Shown: positions 1-12,849, numbered from the stretch's first letter. The stretch is DNA of 64,000 nt from Patagioenas fasciata (GCF_037038585.1 NC_092525.1:23332867-23396866); one strand, 5' to 3'. Made by a program: numbers and translations. The notes: generated by a model from the letters alone, not told the origin.

Positions 1-1200
1 GGCTACTCTGTGCTCCCTGTGAGACTAGAGCATGTGCTCTAAACCTTTCCAGTTTTTTAATTAAAACCAAAATGAGATGTAGTTGTCACCATGACAACAA
101 CAGCAATGTTTAACACTTGGGAAGAGTCATAATAAAGCACTGGAGGTGTTGGGGACCCCATTGGGGGTTGCTCATTTCTGAGAAAGCCCAAGAAGTGTGC
201 AGCAAACACTCAAAGGGATGGGGTAAATCAAGCAGAAAGTTTCATTTCTGCAGCACTGGCTTCCCAAAAAGGTTTCATAAAAACCCTGTAATGCAAAATG
301 CATCCCTTCTGGTGGGTTCTGTTCCCTGGGACAGCCAGAGCAGCGCCAGGATGCAGCAGGATGATCCCAAATGGGAGCAGGGAAAGGGAAGGCACTGGGG
401 AAGCCCTGCTGGCACATGGCCAGCTCGTCCTGGCCTCCAGCGAGACTTGTTTGCCATGAGCGCCCTCTGTTGCAGCGTGTCTGGTGCCGGACAGGCGGCT
501 GCTGGACAGACATCCACCAGACAGGTCCTTACTGTGCCCTGCCACTGTCACAGTAGCTGGGCATCTCCCCAGCGGTGGGTGTGCTCACTGGGGTCTGTGG
601 GTCTGGCCCTGTAGCGAGGCCACATCCACCCCTGAGAAGGGGCTGGAGAGGGGAGGAAGGTGTCTTGCCTCCTCACCCCACTTCTCCTAAAGGATTTAGG
701 GTAACGTGGTGCCTGGCAGCATCGTGAGGCTATTCTGGGATCAGCAACTGGTGGGGTACAGGTAAGGAGGGTGGGCACCGCACCTGTCCCAGGTGCCCTC
801 ATGCTTGGTCCAGCAACACCCACCACCCTGCACAGCCACCCTGCCCACAGCCACCCTCCCACAGCCCTTGGGCCCTCCAGCCCTCCCAGGGAGGTGCTGT
901 CAGTCCTCATCGCACACATCAAGGTCCCTGGGGCTGAGGGACCTCCGTGGGCACATGGAGTACACCTGAGCCAGATGTGTGTTTCCAAGTAGCACTTCTG
1001 CTCAGGGGATGCACCCCCTGTACCCCAACCCCAAATGCAGGTATGGGTCTGTGTGGTCAGAGCACACACTGCCCCCCTCGCCTGCACCCCGAGCTGCTGC
1101 ATGGGCCGGCCACTCTGTGGGGTTCAGCTCCTCCCTTGGCCAAAACTAAGCAGGTCAGGTCTGGAAATAGATGCTGAGGGTAACGCAAATGTGGTCCTGG
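1..1200. other. Flank downstream of PIGC, no gene seen
   Basis: GC-rich sequence beyond the 3' end of PIGC. Open frames on both strands have no recognisable domain and look like chance openings in GC-rich DNA. A C-rich imperfect repeat built on CCACCCTGCCCACAG-like units lies around 815-866. In mammals DNM3 is a neighbour on this side, but I recognise no dynamin sequence here. Confidence 0.5.
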
Positions 1201-1216
1201 CTGCTGTGCGAGAAGT

Positions 1217-1222
1217 TTTATT
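1217..1222 (-). terminator. PIGC: PIGC polyadenylation signal
   Basis: TTTATT on the plus strand reads AATAAA on the minus strand, 82 bases past the PIGC stop codon. It is the first canonical signal after the stop, so the PIGC 3' UTR would be only about 100 nt. Confidence 0.6.
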
Positions 1223-1303
1223 GGGCTGATATCCTCTCCGCAGAGCTGTCCCCCAGAAAAGGCCTTTGCCCTGCTCACAGCAGAATGTCCCCCCAAGCCA
1301 GGC

Positions 1304-2182
1304 CTACATGAGGAACCTGGAGAGGTCCTCTTTGATTTCAGCCTCATCCCACGGCCCATGGATGTTGTCCTTGAGCAGCTGAAGGCGGATGAGGCAGTAA
1401 GGGCACAGGCAGGAGATGGCGAGCAGCAGCAATGTGAAGAGCACGGCACCCACGCTGGAGACGGTGGCCAGCCCCGCCAGCGCCACCAGTGCGAAGAGCA
1501 GAGTCACCCCCACGTAGCATTGGGGTGTCTGGGCTTTCAGCTTCTTCTGCAACATGGGCCAAAGAGCAAAGATCTGCATGGCAAAGGTGACCATGACAAA
1601 GGCGTGGAGGGAGCGAGGCAGGCGGGAGGCCAGGCACACTGAGGCAAAAATGGCCATGTTGAGGGACAGTGTGCTGGAGACAATGGCAGCGTTGGCGCCG
1701 TAGTCAAAGAAGATGAGGTGACCAAGGAGCATGAGGGATGACATGGCGTAGATGGTGTCTGTGCTGATGGACTCTGTCAGCGTCTTCAGCACCGGCGAGA
1801 AGCCGTAGGTGAAGGCGGTGAACACCAGCGTGCTCTTCAGGTCAGCCCACCGCGTCCGCCCGCTCTCCCGCCGCCCGGCCCCGCCATCCACGGCGTCAAA
1901 GAGGATGTAGCCGAGCAGGGAGGTGACCAGGGCCGCCCCGAAAAGCCCCTGCGGGCTCAGCATCCCGGCTTCCATGTACCACCAGGTGACGACGAAGATG
2001 CAGACGCTGCACAGCTGCTGCACCACTGCTCCCGACTGGAAGACAACGGCCCAGTACCGGTACCGCCGGGCGTGCACGTTCTTCCGCAGCTCCTCCAGGA
2101 ACCGGTGGTCCACATAGTTATCGGGGAAGGGCTGCCGCTCGTACAGCACCTTCTGCCACCGCCGCCCGAGGACCGGCTCCAT
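1304..2182 (-). CDS. PIGC: PIGC, GPI-GlcNAc transferase subunit C
   Basis: Encodes 292 residues (human about 297) in one uninterrupted frame, as in mammals, where the coding region is also intronless. PIG-C is a multi-pass ER membrane subunit of GPI-N-acetylglucosaminyltransferase (with PIGA, PIGH, PIGP, PIGQ, PIGY). That complex moves GlcNAc from UDP-GlcNAc to phosphatidylinositol on the cytosolic face, the first step of GPI-anchor synthesis. Recognised from near-identical blocks: [17 protein letters not shown] (residues 9-25), TRWADLKS (110-117), the [11 protein letters not shown] stretch (128-138), [20 protein letters not shown] (158-177), and the C-terminal [18 protein letters not shown] (274-291). 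Hydrophobic segments lie at about 51-70, 78-97, 145-184, 192-212 and 222-268. The start at 2182 is the only ATG that fits: G at -3 and +4, and length matches the family. The frame stays open upstream to 2296 but has no ATG there. A short 3' UTR follows. Confidence 0.96.
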   Translation of the reverse strand: MEPVLGRRWQKVLYERQPFPDNYVDHRFLEELRKNVHARRYRYWAVVFQSGAVVQQLCSVCIFVVTWWYMEAGMLSPQGLFGAALVTSLLGYILFDAVDGGAGRRESGRTRWADLKSTLVFTAFTYGFSPVLKTLTESISTDTIYAMSSLMLLGHLIFFDYGANAAIVSSTLSLNMAIFASVCLASRLPRSLHAFVMVTFAMQIFALWPMLQKKLKAQTPQCYVGVTLLFALVALAGLATVSSVGAVLFTLLLLAISCLCPYCLIRLQLLKDNIHGPWDEAEIKEDLSRFLM

Positions 2183-2440
2183 CTCCCGGGCCGGGGGTTG
2201 CTCCGCCGCCGCACACGCACCCGCGGCCCCAGCGCCGCCGCCTCGGCTGGGCCCCGGTGCCGGCGCAAGGGACGCCGGGGCGCTCGGGGCTGCCACCTGC
2301 CGGCGAACGGCCGCTGTTCACCCCGGAACCGGCGGATGGGGAGGGGGTTTGCGCTGCAGGGGGGTCTGGCAGCAGCTCCGGGGGCCCCGCAGCGGGATGG
2401 GGACGGGACGGAGCAGGCAGGAGCTGGTGGAAGCGAGGGC
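2183..2440 (-). promoter_or_regulatory. PIGC: PIGC CpG-rich 5' region and promoter
   Basis: CpG density is very high from about 1840 through 2440, covering the first third of the PIGC coding region and its 5' flank. No TATA box is seen, as expected of a broad housekeeping promoter. An ETS-like CCGGAA core lies near 2323. The transcription start cannot be fixed from sequence, and a 5' non-coding exon farther right is possible. Confidence 0.5.
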
Positions 2441-3118
2441 ATGAGGAGGGGCAGCAGTGCTAGGCACCGTCAGGCATGCTAGGGCTGCCCCCTCCCCTGT
2501 CCCTGCAAGCAAGCTGTCCCCTGTAGCTAGCTCTTGGGGGGCTGAGGGCAGACCCCAGCTCCATGCCAGGGTCTGGCCATCCTGGGTGCCACAGCCCCTA
2601 CCCTGCACGCAGACTTGTGCACGGAGGTGCTGCTGGGGCTGCCTCGTTTCTCCCAAAAACGTCTGGGCTGGCAGCTGCGGGAGGTACTGCCGGCCCCACG
2701 GGAAGGAGGGATGCTCCTGCTGTGGGATACAGGTCCTGCCGTGGTCTGGGCAGTACCCCACACACCGTGGTGAAGGGCCCTCCTGGGGGACCCTCCTGCA
2801 GCCCCAATGTGCCACCCTTAAGTGGCCATCCAGAAGGGCACAGCACATCAGTGGGATTCGGTCTGTTCTTCTCTGTGCTTGGACATCCCTACATGTGTCC
2901 AGCCTTGCTGCTCAGCAGGTGACCCCAGCTTGTGTCGCAAGCCCCTCTCCCCGTCCTGGCCCAGTGAGGCACCTGCTTTTCTGGTCAAATCAGGCTCCAG
3001 CACCCATGTTGAGGAATGTGGGTGCGATGCTGCAAGCACCGGTCACCTTTCAGTCATGCCCTGCTCCCTCAGCCTGCCAGCATCCTCAAGAAGCAAAGCG
3101 GGAAGAAGAAAGGGAGAA
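2441..3118. other. Intergenic, nothing recognised
   Basis: GC-rich sequence between the PIGC CpG block and the CR1 copy. The open frames have no recognisable product. Confidence 0.4.
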
Positions 3119-3618
3119 GAGACCACATCTGGAATATTGTGTCCTGTTCTGGGCCCCTCAGTTCAAGAAGGACAGGGAACTGCTGGAGAGGGTCCAGTGC
3201 AGGGCAACAAAGATGATGGAGTGGAGCATCTCCCTTATGAGGAAAGGCTGAGGGAGCTGGGGCTCTTTAGCCTGGAGAAGAGGAGACTGAAGAGTGACCT
3301 CATTAATGTTTACAAATATATAAAGGGTGTCAGGAGGATGGAGCCAGGCTCTTCTCAGTGACAACCAATGGTAGGACAAGGGGTAATGGGTTCAAATTGG
3401 AACACAAGAGGTTCCACTTAAATTTGAGAAGAAACGGGTGACAGACACTGGAACAGGCTGCCCAGGGGGCTTGTGGAGTCTCCTTCTCTGGAGACATTCA
3501 AACCCACCTGGACACCTTCCTGTGTAACCTCATCTGGGTGTTCCTGCTCCAGCAGGGGGATTGGACTGGATGAGCTTTCGAGGCCCCTTCCAATCCCTAA
3601 CATTCTGTGATTTTGTGA
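3119..3618 (+). mobile_element. CR1 LINE, 5'-truncated, sense orientation
   Basis: About 500 bp of the 3' end of a chicken-repeat-1 (CR1) non-LTR retrotransposon. Its translation shows the C-terminal end of the CR1 reverse-transcriptase [23 protein letters not shown], then [17 protein letters not shown] in another frame. The latter sits in the usual order, so at least one frameshift has accumulated between them near 3215-3235. The 3' UTR ends at the CR1 terminus TTCTGTGATTTTGTGA (from 3603). The extreme 5' truncation is typical of CR1 copies, which insert without long target-site duplications. The copy is inactive and moderately diverged. Confidence 0.93.
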
Positions 3619-6600
3619 AGTCGTGGCGGAGCATGGGCTGAGAAGTGCAGCTCTACACGGACACCCATCTCCTGTGCTGCCCAGCCTCTCACCAAACGGA
3701 GCAAGCTAGTGTGCAGCAAGGGCACCGGGGAACAAAAAGGGATGAGGAGAGGTTTCACAGGGGCAAGAGGTGTTTTCCCTAAGTGTGTGGGTTTTTGTGC
3801 TCAGGTCAGAGCCTTCCCAGCTGCAGAGAGGTGCTTGCTGTGGAGGAGATGCTTACTTTGGCCTCACCCGAGAGGCCTCAGCCCGGGGCAGAGCAGCCCT
3901 GAACACTGCCCTGTTTGTGCTTCAGGAAGGGGCGTTTGTGGGTGTCCTGTCACGGTGGGGGTAGGCAAAAGAGTTGACGGTTGTTTCCCAACCCAGCCCT
4001 CACATGTTTCCCTTCACATCAACAGGAACCAGCCAGCGTCTGCCATGGGGGACTCTCCAAGCAGGACCTCACCTCCTCCAGATGTATGCAGAGCAACAGG
4101 TCACTTCCACACTGCTAGTGTGCCTTCAGGGGACCTCGGGCTGAGCCACTTCATGGTGACATCTAAAAAGTGCCACCTCCCAGCTCCGTATCATAGCACT
4201 TGCTCTGCAGGGCGGAAATGGCTGGCCACCCTGTGCAGGCACCCCACGCCAAGGGGCAAAGCTGGCAGCCTCCACACCAGGATGGAGCTGGGCTCAGTTT
4301 TAGCTGCTCTACCTAAGAGCCCCCATCCCCACACTTTGCACAGGGCCATGCATGTTCCCCCGCACACACCAGCTGATGCCCACAGGGACAGGGAGTGCTG
4401 CCAGCTCCCGTGATTGCTGGCATTGCCTTGAAGCCCAGGGCCTGGGAACTTGAATTTTTATAATAAATGGAGTGTCAGTCTCCCAAAGTCACAGAGTGAA
4501 GCTGGGGTGCACAAGAGAAATGCTCAGAGGGAAGCACTCCCCTCCTGCTCCCCTGAGAAGTGACATGGCCATGGCAGTGGAAGGACACCACGTCCCATGG
4601 GCAGGGCAGCGCTCCGCTCTCATTGCAATTGTACGTAACCGTGGTGCACAATGCTGCCTTGATGTGGTCAGGTCCATATGGAAACCCCTGTGGGACGCCC
4701 AGCCACTGAATGAGGGGATCACCATGGCGCTGGCTCTGCACACTCAGCAGCGTGGAGACCCACAGGGCCAGGTGCCTATTTGCTGCTTGGGAGACCCACA
4801 CGGGCTTCAGCATGAAGCAGCTGACACTGGGACTGGTGCTGTGTCCCAGCAGGAGGGGACAGCGTGAGCTCTGCAAACGTACCGCCCACAGTCCAAAGGG
4901 CAGCTCAGCCCTGCACAGCTGGCCCAGACTTTGTCTGCAGGAGAATGACTCACCTGCTTGCGCTACAGTCCCAGCAGGACCTGCCACGGGACCGGCCACG
5001 TCACCGGCCATCCCTGCCAGTCAGAGGGGAACATGTGCCATGGAGTCAACCCTCAGCCCTCTTGGGGCCACGTGGCCGGTGAGGCTCTCTTGGCAGGGAT
5101 GAGCAGTAGCTAAGGTTGCGGATGCAAAAGCTCTTTGTGATCATCTTAATTCCTGCACGGGATTCCATGGAACAATGCCTCCCTTACCTCACGATTAGGT
5201 GTCTCCAAGTGCCACTGGCCTCTGAAGAGGTTGTAGGATGGCGAGTGCTGTGAGACAAGACCCTCTGCTGAAATGCAGAAGTGAGGAGCTGGACCCCATG
5301 GCACTACAAATCCCATATAGGTGGAGGACCTGTCGGCTTGGATGTCCCCTCCTGTTTGCAAAGGGACCCCACTGTGGGTTTGTTTAGTTTCTGCTGGTCT
5401 CTGAATGGTTGAATAAGCTGCTAAAGCTGTTTGGAAGGAAGGCTGGAAAAGGTGACAGGCTGGGACTTAAGTAGTTTCCACTGATCCAGGCCTTGTCTAG
5501 AGATATTTGAATATCAAAGCATGGAGGACACTGCAACCCCACTGCTGGCTTGGGGCTGCCTCCAGATGTGTTTGCTTGTCCTCGGGGTGGGATCATCGCT
5601 TAGTTGTCTGCGAAATAACCGAATAGCACACTCTGCTTAGGGTTTGAGCTTGCCTAAGGCTGCATGGATGAGGGCAGATCCTGCACCTCCCCATGTCCCT
5701 CAGCTGGGGCTTTTCCCCTGCGTCCCACCCATGCCACTCCCCGGGGAACAGGGCTGCCCCAGTTGCAAGTCCACAATGGTGCCAGCAGCTCTGCAGGCTC
5801 CTCGCAGTGTGGGCTCCATCCTTTTTGCCATCCCCCTGCAACAAGCAGTGCCAACACCAGCACACAGGAGGTTGTGCCGCATGTCCCAGGTCGCTCTGAC
5901 AGAGCTGGGTCCCTCCATGGGCCTGGGGCAGTGGGATGATGGGGCTGCCTGTGAGCACAGCTATGGATGCTCAGGCTCCGTTTCTCTGCCAAACGATCCC
6001 CCAGCCTTCCCCTTTGACCCTGGAGCTGAACCCTCCCTCCACAGGAATGTTTTGTGGGGGGAGGTTGGCTCTGCTCCAGCTGTTGAATTTTTCCATGCCC
6101 AGAGACCATCTCCTGCCTCACATGGCCCCACAGCATGGCTGTGTCTGCTCGCCTGCAGTCACCTATTTAAGGATTGTTTGGATTCAGTCCCCAGCATGGA
6201 ATGGGACACCAGCCAAGTTCCCCATCGCTGGACTGTGTCTTGTGGGGGATGCTGGGGCACACGGAGACCCCCAAGGAGGCATTCCCAGGTGAATGGTCCC
6301 TGCACAGGTCAAGGAGGACATGAATGCTGGTGGGACACAGTTTCCCCTCATGACAGCATCCGAGGGGCATGTAGGACAGGCTGGGCAAGACATGGAGGCT
6401 TGCAGAGGAGAACAGAGGTGGTGGGAAAGGAGCAGCCAGGGAAGGGGGAAACTAGCACCCTCCCAGGGAACAAGCTGAGATGAGGAGGTACCGAGGCTGC
6501 TGGAGAAACGCAGTGCTGCTGCTCAGGGCTGAGGAGAGTGGTCCAGGAAACTGGGATGGGGTCTAAGGATCCCGGGCTGGACCAGCACCTGTCAGGATGA

Positions 6601-9600
6601 GGTTTGGGATTTGCCGAGCATGTTGCAGAGGGTGAAGGATGGGAACACTGCTGTGAAGCTGTGAGGAGGCGCTGTGGCAAGAGAGATGAAATGTGGAAAG
6701 GCACACGCTTGCAGGGACATGACCTCTGGCAGACGTGGCCTCTGGGGCAGCTGCAAAACTGAGCTCCTTCAGTCCTGGCATTCCCTGGCAGTCAGCACAG
6801 ACTGGTCAAGCCCCATGGCAAAACGCCCTCCCCACCACCCACATTACTCCAGGGAGTGGGACAAGCTGGCCTGGCTAGTGTCCCTGGCCAGCTCCAGGGC
6901 AGTGGGTCAGTAGGGTCCCATTTTGTAGGGGAATAAGAAGGTGGTCAAGCTGTCACCTAGTGAAAATGGTTTTGTTTTTTTAATCTGCTTAAAAAGAAAA
7001 TAAATCCTCAGGTAACTGCAGCCAAAAATGACATCAACGGTGTGCTCTGCCAGCTGTAGGATGGGACAAGTTCAAACTTCAGCTGCCCAGGCAAGCTCAG
7101 CTCAGTCCTTGGTCATACATGGCACATCCTTAATGCACAGGCACAGGGAGGAAACCAGACCTTGGGGGTAAAAAAATTAAACTGTCTGTGGAACCTGAGC
7201 ATGGGTTGTCATGGAGGCTGGAAGGTGAGAAATGTGGAAAATTTGGGAGGAGGGTCTTCAGTTCCTGTGGGTGCTCCCAAGACCTGGCAGAGATGAATGA
7301 AGCTTCTGCTGAGCAGTTTCTGTCTGTTCCTCTTTGTTTAAGCCCTGAATTTGAAGCACGGGGATGGGATAAGAAGTTCTGACCCAGCTCTGCCACAGTG
7401 GGTGAGAAAGAGTCAAGAGCTACAGGTGGCAAAATGCTCTGAAAAAAATAACTCCCTGAAGGACGAAGGCAACAGACTGTTGCGGAGAGCTGGTAACCAG
7501 GGTGGTGGTGGCTGGAACCATATGCCAGGTCTCCCATGTCAGCTTTCTATCACCCCAAGCTTCGTCCACAGCTGCTTCCCTCCCTTTGCAGCTCTGGGAC
7601 ATGGAGTGAGAGGCACAAAGGGACATGGTGTTTCATAACGAGGTTTTTACTGTCTGCCCAGGGGATGTATTTGTTCTGTAGCCATGCAGGTACAAAGCAA
7701 ACCAGAAACAGATGGGGAGGGGAACACTGGATGAAACAGTGCTTACAAATGTGCCGGCTGGGGGAAAATTTGGCATGTACCGATTGAAAGAGGTTGTAAA
7801 TCACTGCTTTAGTTTAGTGCACTCCAAAAGGATCCTCCTCTGTGCTCACCTTCCCACTTGACTAGTAAAGAACCATTTGTTCAAACACAGCATGGCCTTG
7901 GCCTGGAAACAACATCAGTTTTGGAGGAGATATTAACTCAGGAGCCCTTCCTGCCCTTTTTCCATTGACGTCTACCTGAAGCCTCCAAGCAGGGGCCCCT
8001 GCTCTTGGGAAAAGCAATGTGATGTTGGGGCTGAGACGTGGTTTACACATGCAGTGCTTCTCCGTGCAATACGAGCTCATCCTACCCTGAAACATGGGGA
8101 GAAGGGTCCCCTGGGCTTGGCCCTGCAGGACGTGCATGTCCCCCTCCTTGTGTGTCCCCGAGGAGTGACTCTCCCTGCTATCGGCCACCCCCTCACCCTC
8201 CTCCCTATTTTTAAATATCTCCTGGGGAGAGGATGGAGCCAGGTGGGAATTTAGTTTATTTTAGTGCTCAGCAAAAAGGGGAAGGGAAGCAACTGATCCT
8301 GTGGCATTCCCTGTGCATGCCTGGCCAGCCCCTCTCGTCCCTTGTCCCCACTGCTTGCATCAGGTGGAGAGGCTGCTTCTCCGGCACCGCTGCCCTGGGC
8401 CCCAGCTGCCCTCCCAGCCCCAGGGCAGTGCTCTCAGATTTGGTTTTGTGTTGAGCAAGCCACAGACATGCTGTCCTGCTGCATCACGTGCCCACTTTGG
8501 CTTCAATTTGCACGGGGCCATGGAGGAAACCCAGCACCCCATTGCAATGGGTGCTTTCCCAGCCCTTGCACTTGCCCTTGGTGCTTATGGGCAGGTTCAG
8601 CCCCCACTGTCCTCCCAGAAATAAAGCTCATAAAAAGCTTTACACCTCTGTCATGAAATTTTGCCATTTCTTGGTTTCCGTAGCAAATTTGCTTTTTCTT
8701 TTCCCAGGGGGTTCAGCCTGCAGCTGGGGGGACCAGCAGGATGCCGCTGGAAGCCCTTGGCCCCACAGCACATTTCCATCGTGTGACCAAGAGTTAATTT
8801 TGATTGTCTGTGTGTCAGCTGTTGGTGGCTGTCTGGACTTTCCCCCTGGGATGAGAAGAGCAGCTCCTCAGCTGTCAATGACGTCTTCTCAGGCTGGCAG
8901 TGAGCAGTGGCCACTGCACCAGGGCACGGCATTGAGCCGAGATGTTGCTGAAGGCTGTAACTGGAACACCTGCCAGCTGGGCTGGAGAAGGTGGGTCCCT
9001 TCTCCTGGAAGCCGTTTTCCATCTGTTCCCAAGCACCAGCTGTAGGAAAAGGTGTTTCCTGTTGCGCAGGGACTCTGTGGTCCCAAGGTGGGGCCGGGAG
9101 GTGCCGTGGCTTTCTGCTGCACCTCACCTGGGCATCCCTGCTGGAGCAATCGTTCTGCCTCCTGTTCTTAGCCAAAATTTTAAAATTCATACAAAGCCAC
9201 ATGAAATGAGCCACCCAAATACAAATGTGTTCAGAAGTGGAATTCCTATTTCAAGTAATTTTGATCATCTTATTTAAAGTTTTGACTTTCAGGTTTTGAG
9301 CCACTAAAGGAGGGGCCTGAGCCTGTCACAGGAGACCCAGGCCACAGCTCCATCAGCGCTTTTGGGAGCCCAGGCCCGCACCAACCCCTACTCATGCCAG
9401 TTTTCAAGGCTCTTTCAGGCCAGAGTGGAGCCGGCTGGCTGGAGATCAGAGCAGTTGTTCTCCTGCAGTGGGTCACACAGCCCCTGCCAAGTGTCACCGT
9501 GTGCTGTGAGATGTAACAGGAGCAGAATCACCAGTGCAAACTCCAACATCCGTCCCTGCTGTCTCAGCCCAGGGGTGAAACCCTGCAGCAACAACCCTCC

Positions 9601-12420
9601 CCAAAAATCCCGTGTCTCAGAGAGACTTTATTGAGTGATGAAAGAGCAATTCTCAGCTTGGCTGGAAGCAGAGGTGCTCTTGTTTGGGTTTGCAAGGAAA
9701 ATTATTCCAACCCCGTTTTTTTGCACAGCTTGTCCCCCCCCCCGGCGTGAGCTGCAAAAGAAATAAAAGAAATTCAGGATTTTTGTTTTAAGTTTTGCAC
9801 TGGTTTGCTGGATTCTCTCCTGCAAGTGGTTAACGGTTCATCTAAAGTCTGAGGAAGCTCTCTGAAGCAATCTTGCAATTTACATCTTTTCCTTTACTAA
9901 TAAGAAACGGTCAGGAAATTACACAGGAAATTGTGTCTGGAAGGAACAAAAGTTGTGTTGTCAGAAACTGCTTACGAAAGGTTTACTTTATTTTAACCAG
10001 TAAGGAGCCAAGATCAATAGTCAGAAGAGGAAGGAGCTTGTGTGAATTAAATCACAAATGAAAAGAAAAAAAAAACAAACCACCAACACTTGGGAAAACA
10101 AGAAGCCTTTGTAAAGAGCAGAGGGGGTGAATGAGAGAGAAGGCTCAGCATCTGTGGCAACTAAATGCTGGAAAATGCTGAAAGATGGAGGCCTGAGGTG
10201 TAGCCCATGATCAGGCATCTCCCAAAAAGTCAAACATTGCTCTATGGCCTCAGTGCCCAAACCTCTGGGAGATTCTCTACAGCCTATCCAATACACCGGG
10301 TCTGTTAGAGTGTGATGGAGAAGTGTTGCTCTCTCCCTGCACGGGGTTTGCAGGTTTCCCACTCAGAAACCCGACAGTGAGGTGCCCCTTGGCCTGCCCA
10401 GGGGACACAGTGGCCCAAATTCAGCCCTGTGGCAGCAACAGCTCATCTCATCCCGGGATGTGGCCAAGAGAAATTTGGCCAAGGGCAAGACAAAACCTTG
10501 CTGCAAATGTGTGGAGTTTTTTGAGGATCCCACGCAAATATTTGCTCTTGGGTAGCGCTATAGTACATTGGTTTTGTGTTAATTATGGGCTCTAGTTGGG
10601 AGATAGGGTAATGTGTAATTATTATTTTTAACCGCTATACTGCTCATATTATCAGGGGTAGAGAAACAAGCTTAGCAAGTGTGGGTACGTGGGTATGTCA
10701 GAGGTGATGAATCAAAACCTCTGTCTTGCTGATGGCACCAGGCATTCTGTTGGATGCTTGTACCTGGGTGGGGACTGACTCCAAGGGGCTTTTACTCCAT
10801 GATCCTGACCAGTCACTGCAGTGGTTCCCCTGAAATGATCTGTCCTCTGTGACAGCTCGTTAGCTGTGTTTGGGCTAAGCTGTACGTGATTAATCCCCAG
10901 CTGATAACGGGACGGTAGCATGAGAGCTGTGCCAGCCGAGAGCAGCCACATGGGCTGAGCAAGTGTGGCTTCCCAGCCACATCTCCTCCTCGGCAAAGCT
11001 CTTGGTGAGGAGGCTGGAGGAATCACTGTCCCCGGAGCACAGCAGAGGCTGGTGACAAAGACAGTCCCAGCTGTACGCTGTGGCACAGCCCTGAGCAAAG
11101 CACCGCCTGCCAGCGCCCAGGCAAGAGCTCTGCTGGGAATACTCAGCAACAGGCTAATCAATGTTAACCGGCTCTTCCAGAAACCCTCGTGGCAAAGGTG
11201 CTGTCTGGCCCCGCCAGTGCCACGGAGCAGCTTCTCAGCATTTTTCAGGAATTGCCTCGCTCCTGTAACCGGTTGGGCTGCTCCTGTGTCATCCCCTCTC
11301 CCGGGTGACAGGACCTGATCCGAGTTGGGCTGCACTGGGGCAGCCAGGCTGAGCTGCCCTTCTGGCCACTTTCGTCTCAGTATAATCCATACTGCAGTTC
11401 AGCGAGTCCATTTTCCTCTGCTAGAGGTTCACCCTAAATCCCACGGGCTTCTTGCAAAACCCTCTGGTGACTTGCACAAGAATGTTTTTCTCCTGTTCAA
11501 CCACGTCACAGGCCCGTCCAGCGGGTCCAAGCCAGGCTTCTGGCTCAGCTGTGAGGTACGGAGCAGCAGGTCCTGCTTTGCTCTCTGGCTCGCTGCCCCC
11601 TGTGCTGTTGTACCCCCATTTTCAAAGAGACATGGCACGGATCCGCCCCCTCCTTGCGCAGCCTGTGGTTTGTTGGCCCAGGGGTTTAAACCCCAGCTGT
11701 TGTGGAGCTGTAGCCTCTCCTCCACGTGTCTGCCGCCTGTGGCACACGGGGCTTTCAGAAGGGCAGGGGATGCCAAGTGTTATTGAAAGCATTTGGGACC
11801 CCCCCCAGCAGCTGCAGGGGCTTCTTCATGGGGCTGCCGCTCCTTTGGGGACAGCAGCAGCTGTGGCCTGGCAGCGTAAGGAGCTGTTAAAGCAGGGACG
11901 TTGTTTTCACAAACTGGGTGCCGGGCACCTCACCCCAGCAGGGCATGGGGAGGACTGAGACACATCTGACTGCGGATCTTTAACGTAAAACAAAGCGTCT
12001 GCAAATTAATCCCGGATTGCAAACTGATTCCTGCATTTAAAAAGTTATGCTAGGGGGAAGGGTAGCCAAAGAGCCAGGAATTCATATTTTTAATAAATCA
12101 ATAAGGGGAGAGGGTTGTTAGAAGAATGAGACAGGTAAACTGAGGCAGGCGTCAGGTAGTGTGTAAGCCCTGGCGTACCAACCGATGGGGAGCAGGGGGG
12201 TGAACTTGTGGCCGGGATTAGGGAGATACAAGCAGGGGCTATTCGCCCTGCTCCGTGTGCCTCCCATTAGGTACAACTGCCGCTCTTGCAAAATCGTTAC
12301 TAAAATATCGCTTGATGAGCGATCCTGCCTAGGACTTATATTGGCAAGGTAATAGTTTCCTACCGGAGGGCCCTGCTCCCGCAAGGGCTGCGCTGGTTCA
12401 CCCGTTCTGCTTAGAAACAC
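3619..12420. other. Intergenic region between PIGC and SUCO
   Basis: About 8.8 kb of GC-rich sequence (GC falls after 6900 and 9600) with many open frames of 60-280 codons on both strands. None has recognisable domains, splice support or family similarity, and overlapping frames on both strands are open at once, which points to base composition. Simple features are a C10 run near 9737 and an A-rich patch near 10059. In mammals C1orf105 lies here, but I could not recognise it. Non-coding transcripts cannot be excluded. Confidence 0.45.
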
Positions 12421-12424
12421 GGGC

Positions 12425-12660
12425 CGGCCCGGCCCCGCCTCCGTGTGCAGTGGCTGAGCTCGGCCCCCCCGCCCCCACGACCCCTCGGGCCGCCGGCAAA
12501 ATGGCGGGTTCCCCGCGCGCCCTCCGAACTACAGCTCCCAGCAGCCCCCGCGCCCCGGCCGCTGGGAAAGGGAGGTTCCCCGCCCACTCCGCCGCGGGGT
12601 TTCTGCTGGGGGCCTCAGCCGCCACCAATCAGCGCTCGGCTCTGTGGGGCAGCCAGATAT
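12425..12660. promoter_or_regulatory. Second CpG-rich promoter block upstream of SUCO
   Basis: A compact CpG-dense block about 600 bp upstream of the SUCO start codon, separated from the proximal SUCO CpG block by an AT-rich gap (about 12660-12850). It contains a YY1-type CAAAATGGCGG at 12497-12507, a ZNF143/THAP11-type ACTACAGCTCCCAG at 12528-12541 and a perfect NF-Y site ACCAATCAGC at 12624-12633. That combination is typical of vertebrate housekeeping and bidirectional promoters. It could be an upstream SUCO start or drive a leftward transcript. Direction is inferred only. Confidence 0.55.
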
Positions 12661-12849
12661 GCCTGGTAAAAAAAAAATTAAAAAACTGTCAGCTCGCAGG
12701 GCCGCTCCTTAAAATTTCCCTCGCAGCGGAGGTAATGACATTCCTTGCGCGCCCCTCGGCCTCGAATTTTGCTGTCAGCGGTTATTTATTACTATGGCTA
12801 GTTTCTTTTAACGGCTTATTTCACGCGGACACCTCAAAGGGGTCCTTGG

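Noticed and set aside
2183-2296. N-terminal extension of PIGC to 330 residues
   Set aside because: The frame is open, but the far start is GTG, the residues are Ala/Pro/Gly-rich from CpG sequence and have no counterpart in the family; the ATG at 2182 fits length and context.
2457-3251. 264-codon plus-strand frame
   Set aside because: Its 3' part is the CR1 reverse-transcriptase tail and the rest is unrecognised GC-rich sequence, so it is not a host gene.
5644-6483. 279-codon plus-strand frame in the PIGC-SUCO interval
   Set aside because: Several other frames on both strands are open over the same bases; no domain, no splice support and composition typical of chance openings in GC-rich sequence.
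12118-12420. 100-codon minus-strand frame, and a GCCTCAGTTTACCTGTCTCA stretch resembling a MIR SINE end
   Set aside because: No protein family recognised. The MIR-like match is short and lacks the rest of the element, so it may be chance.
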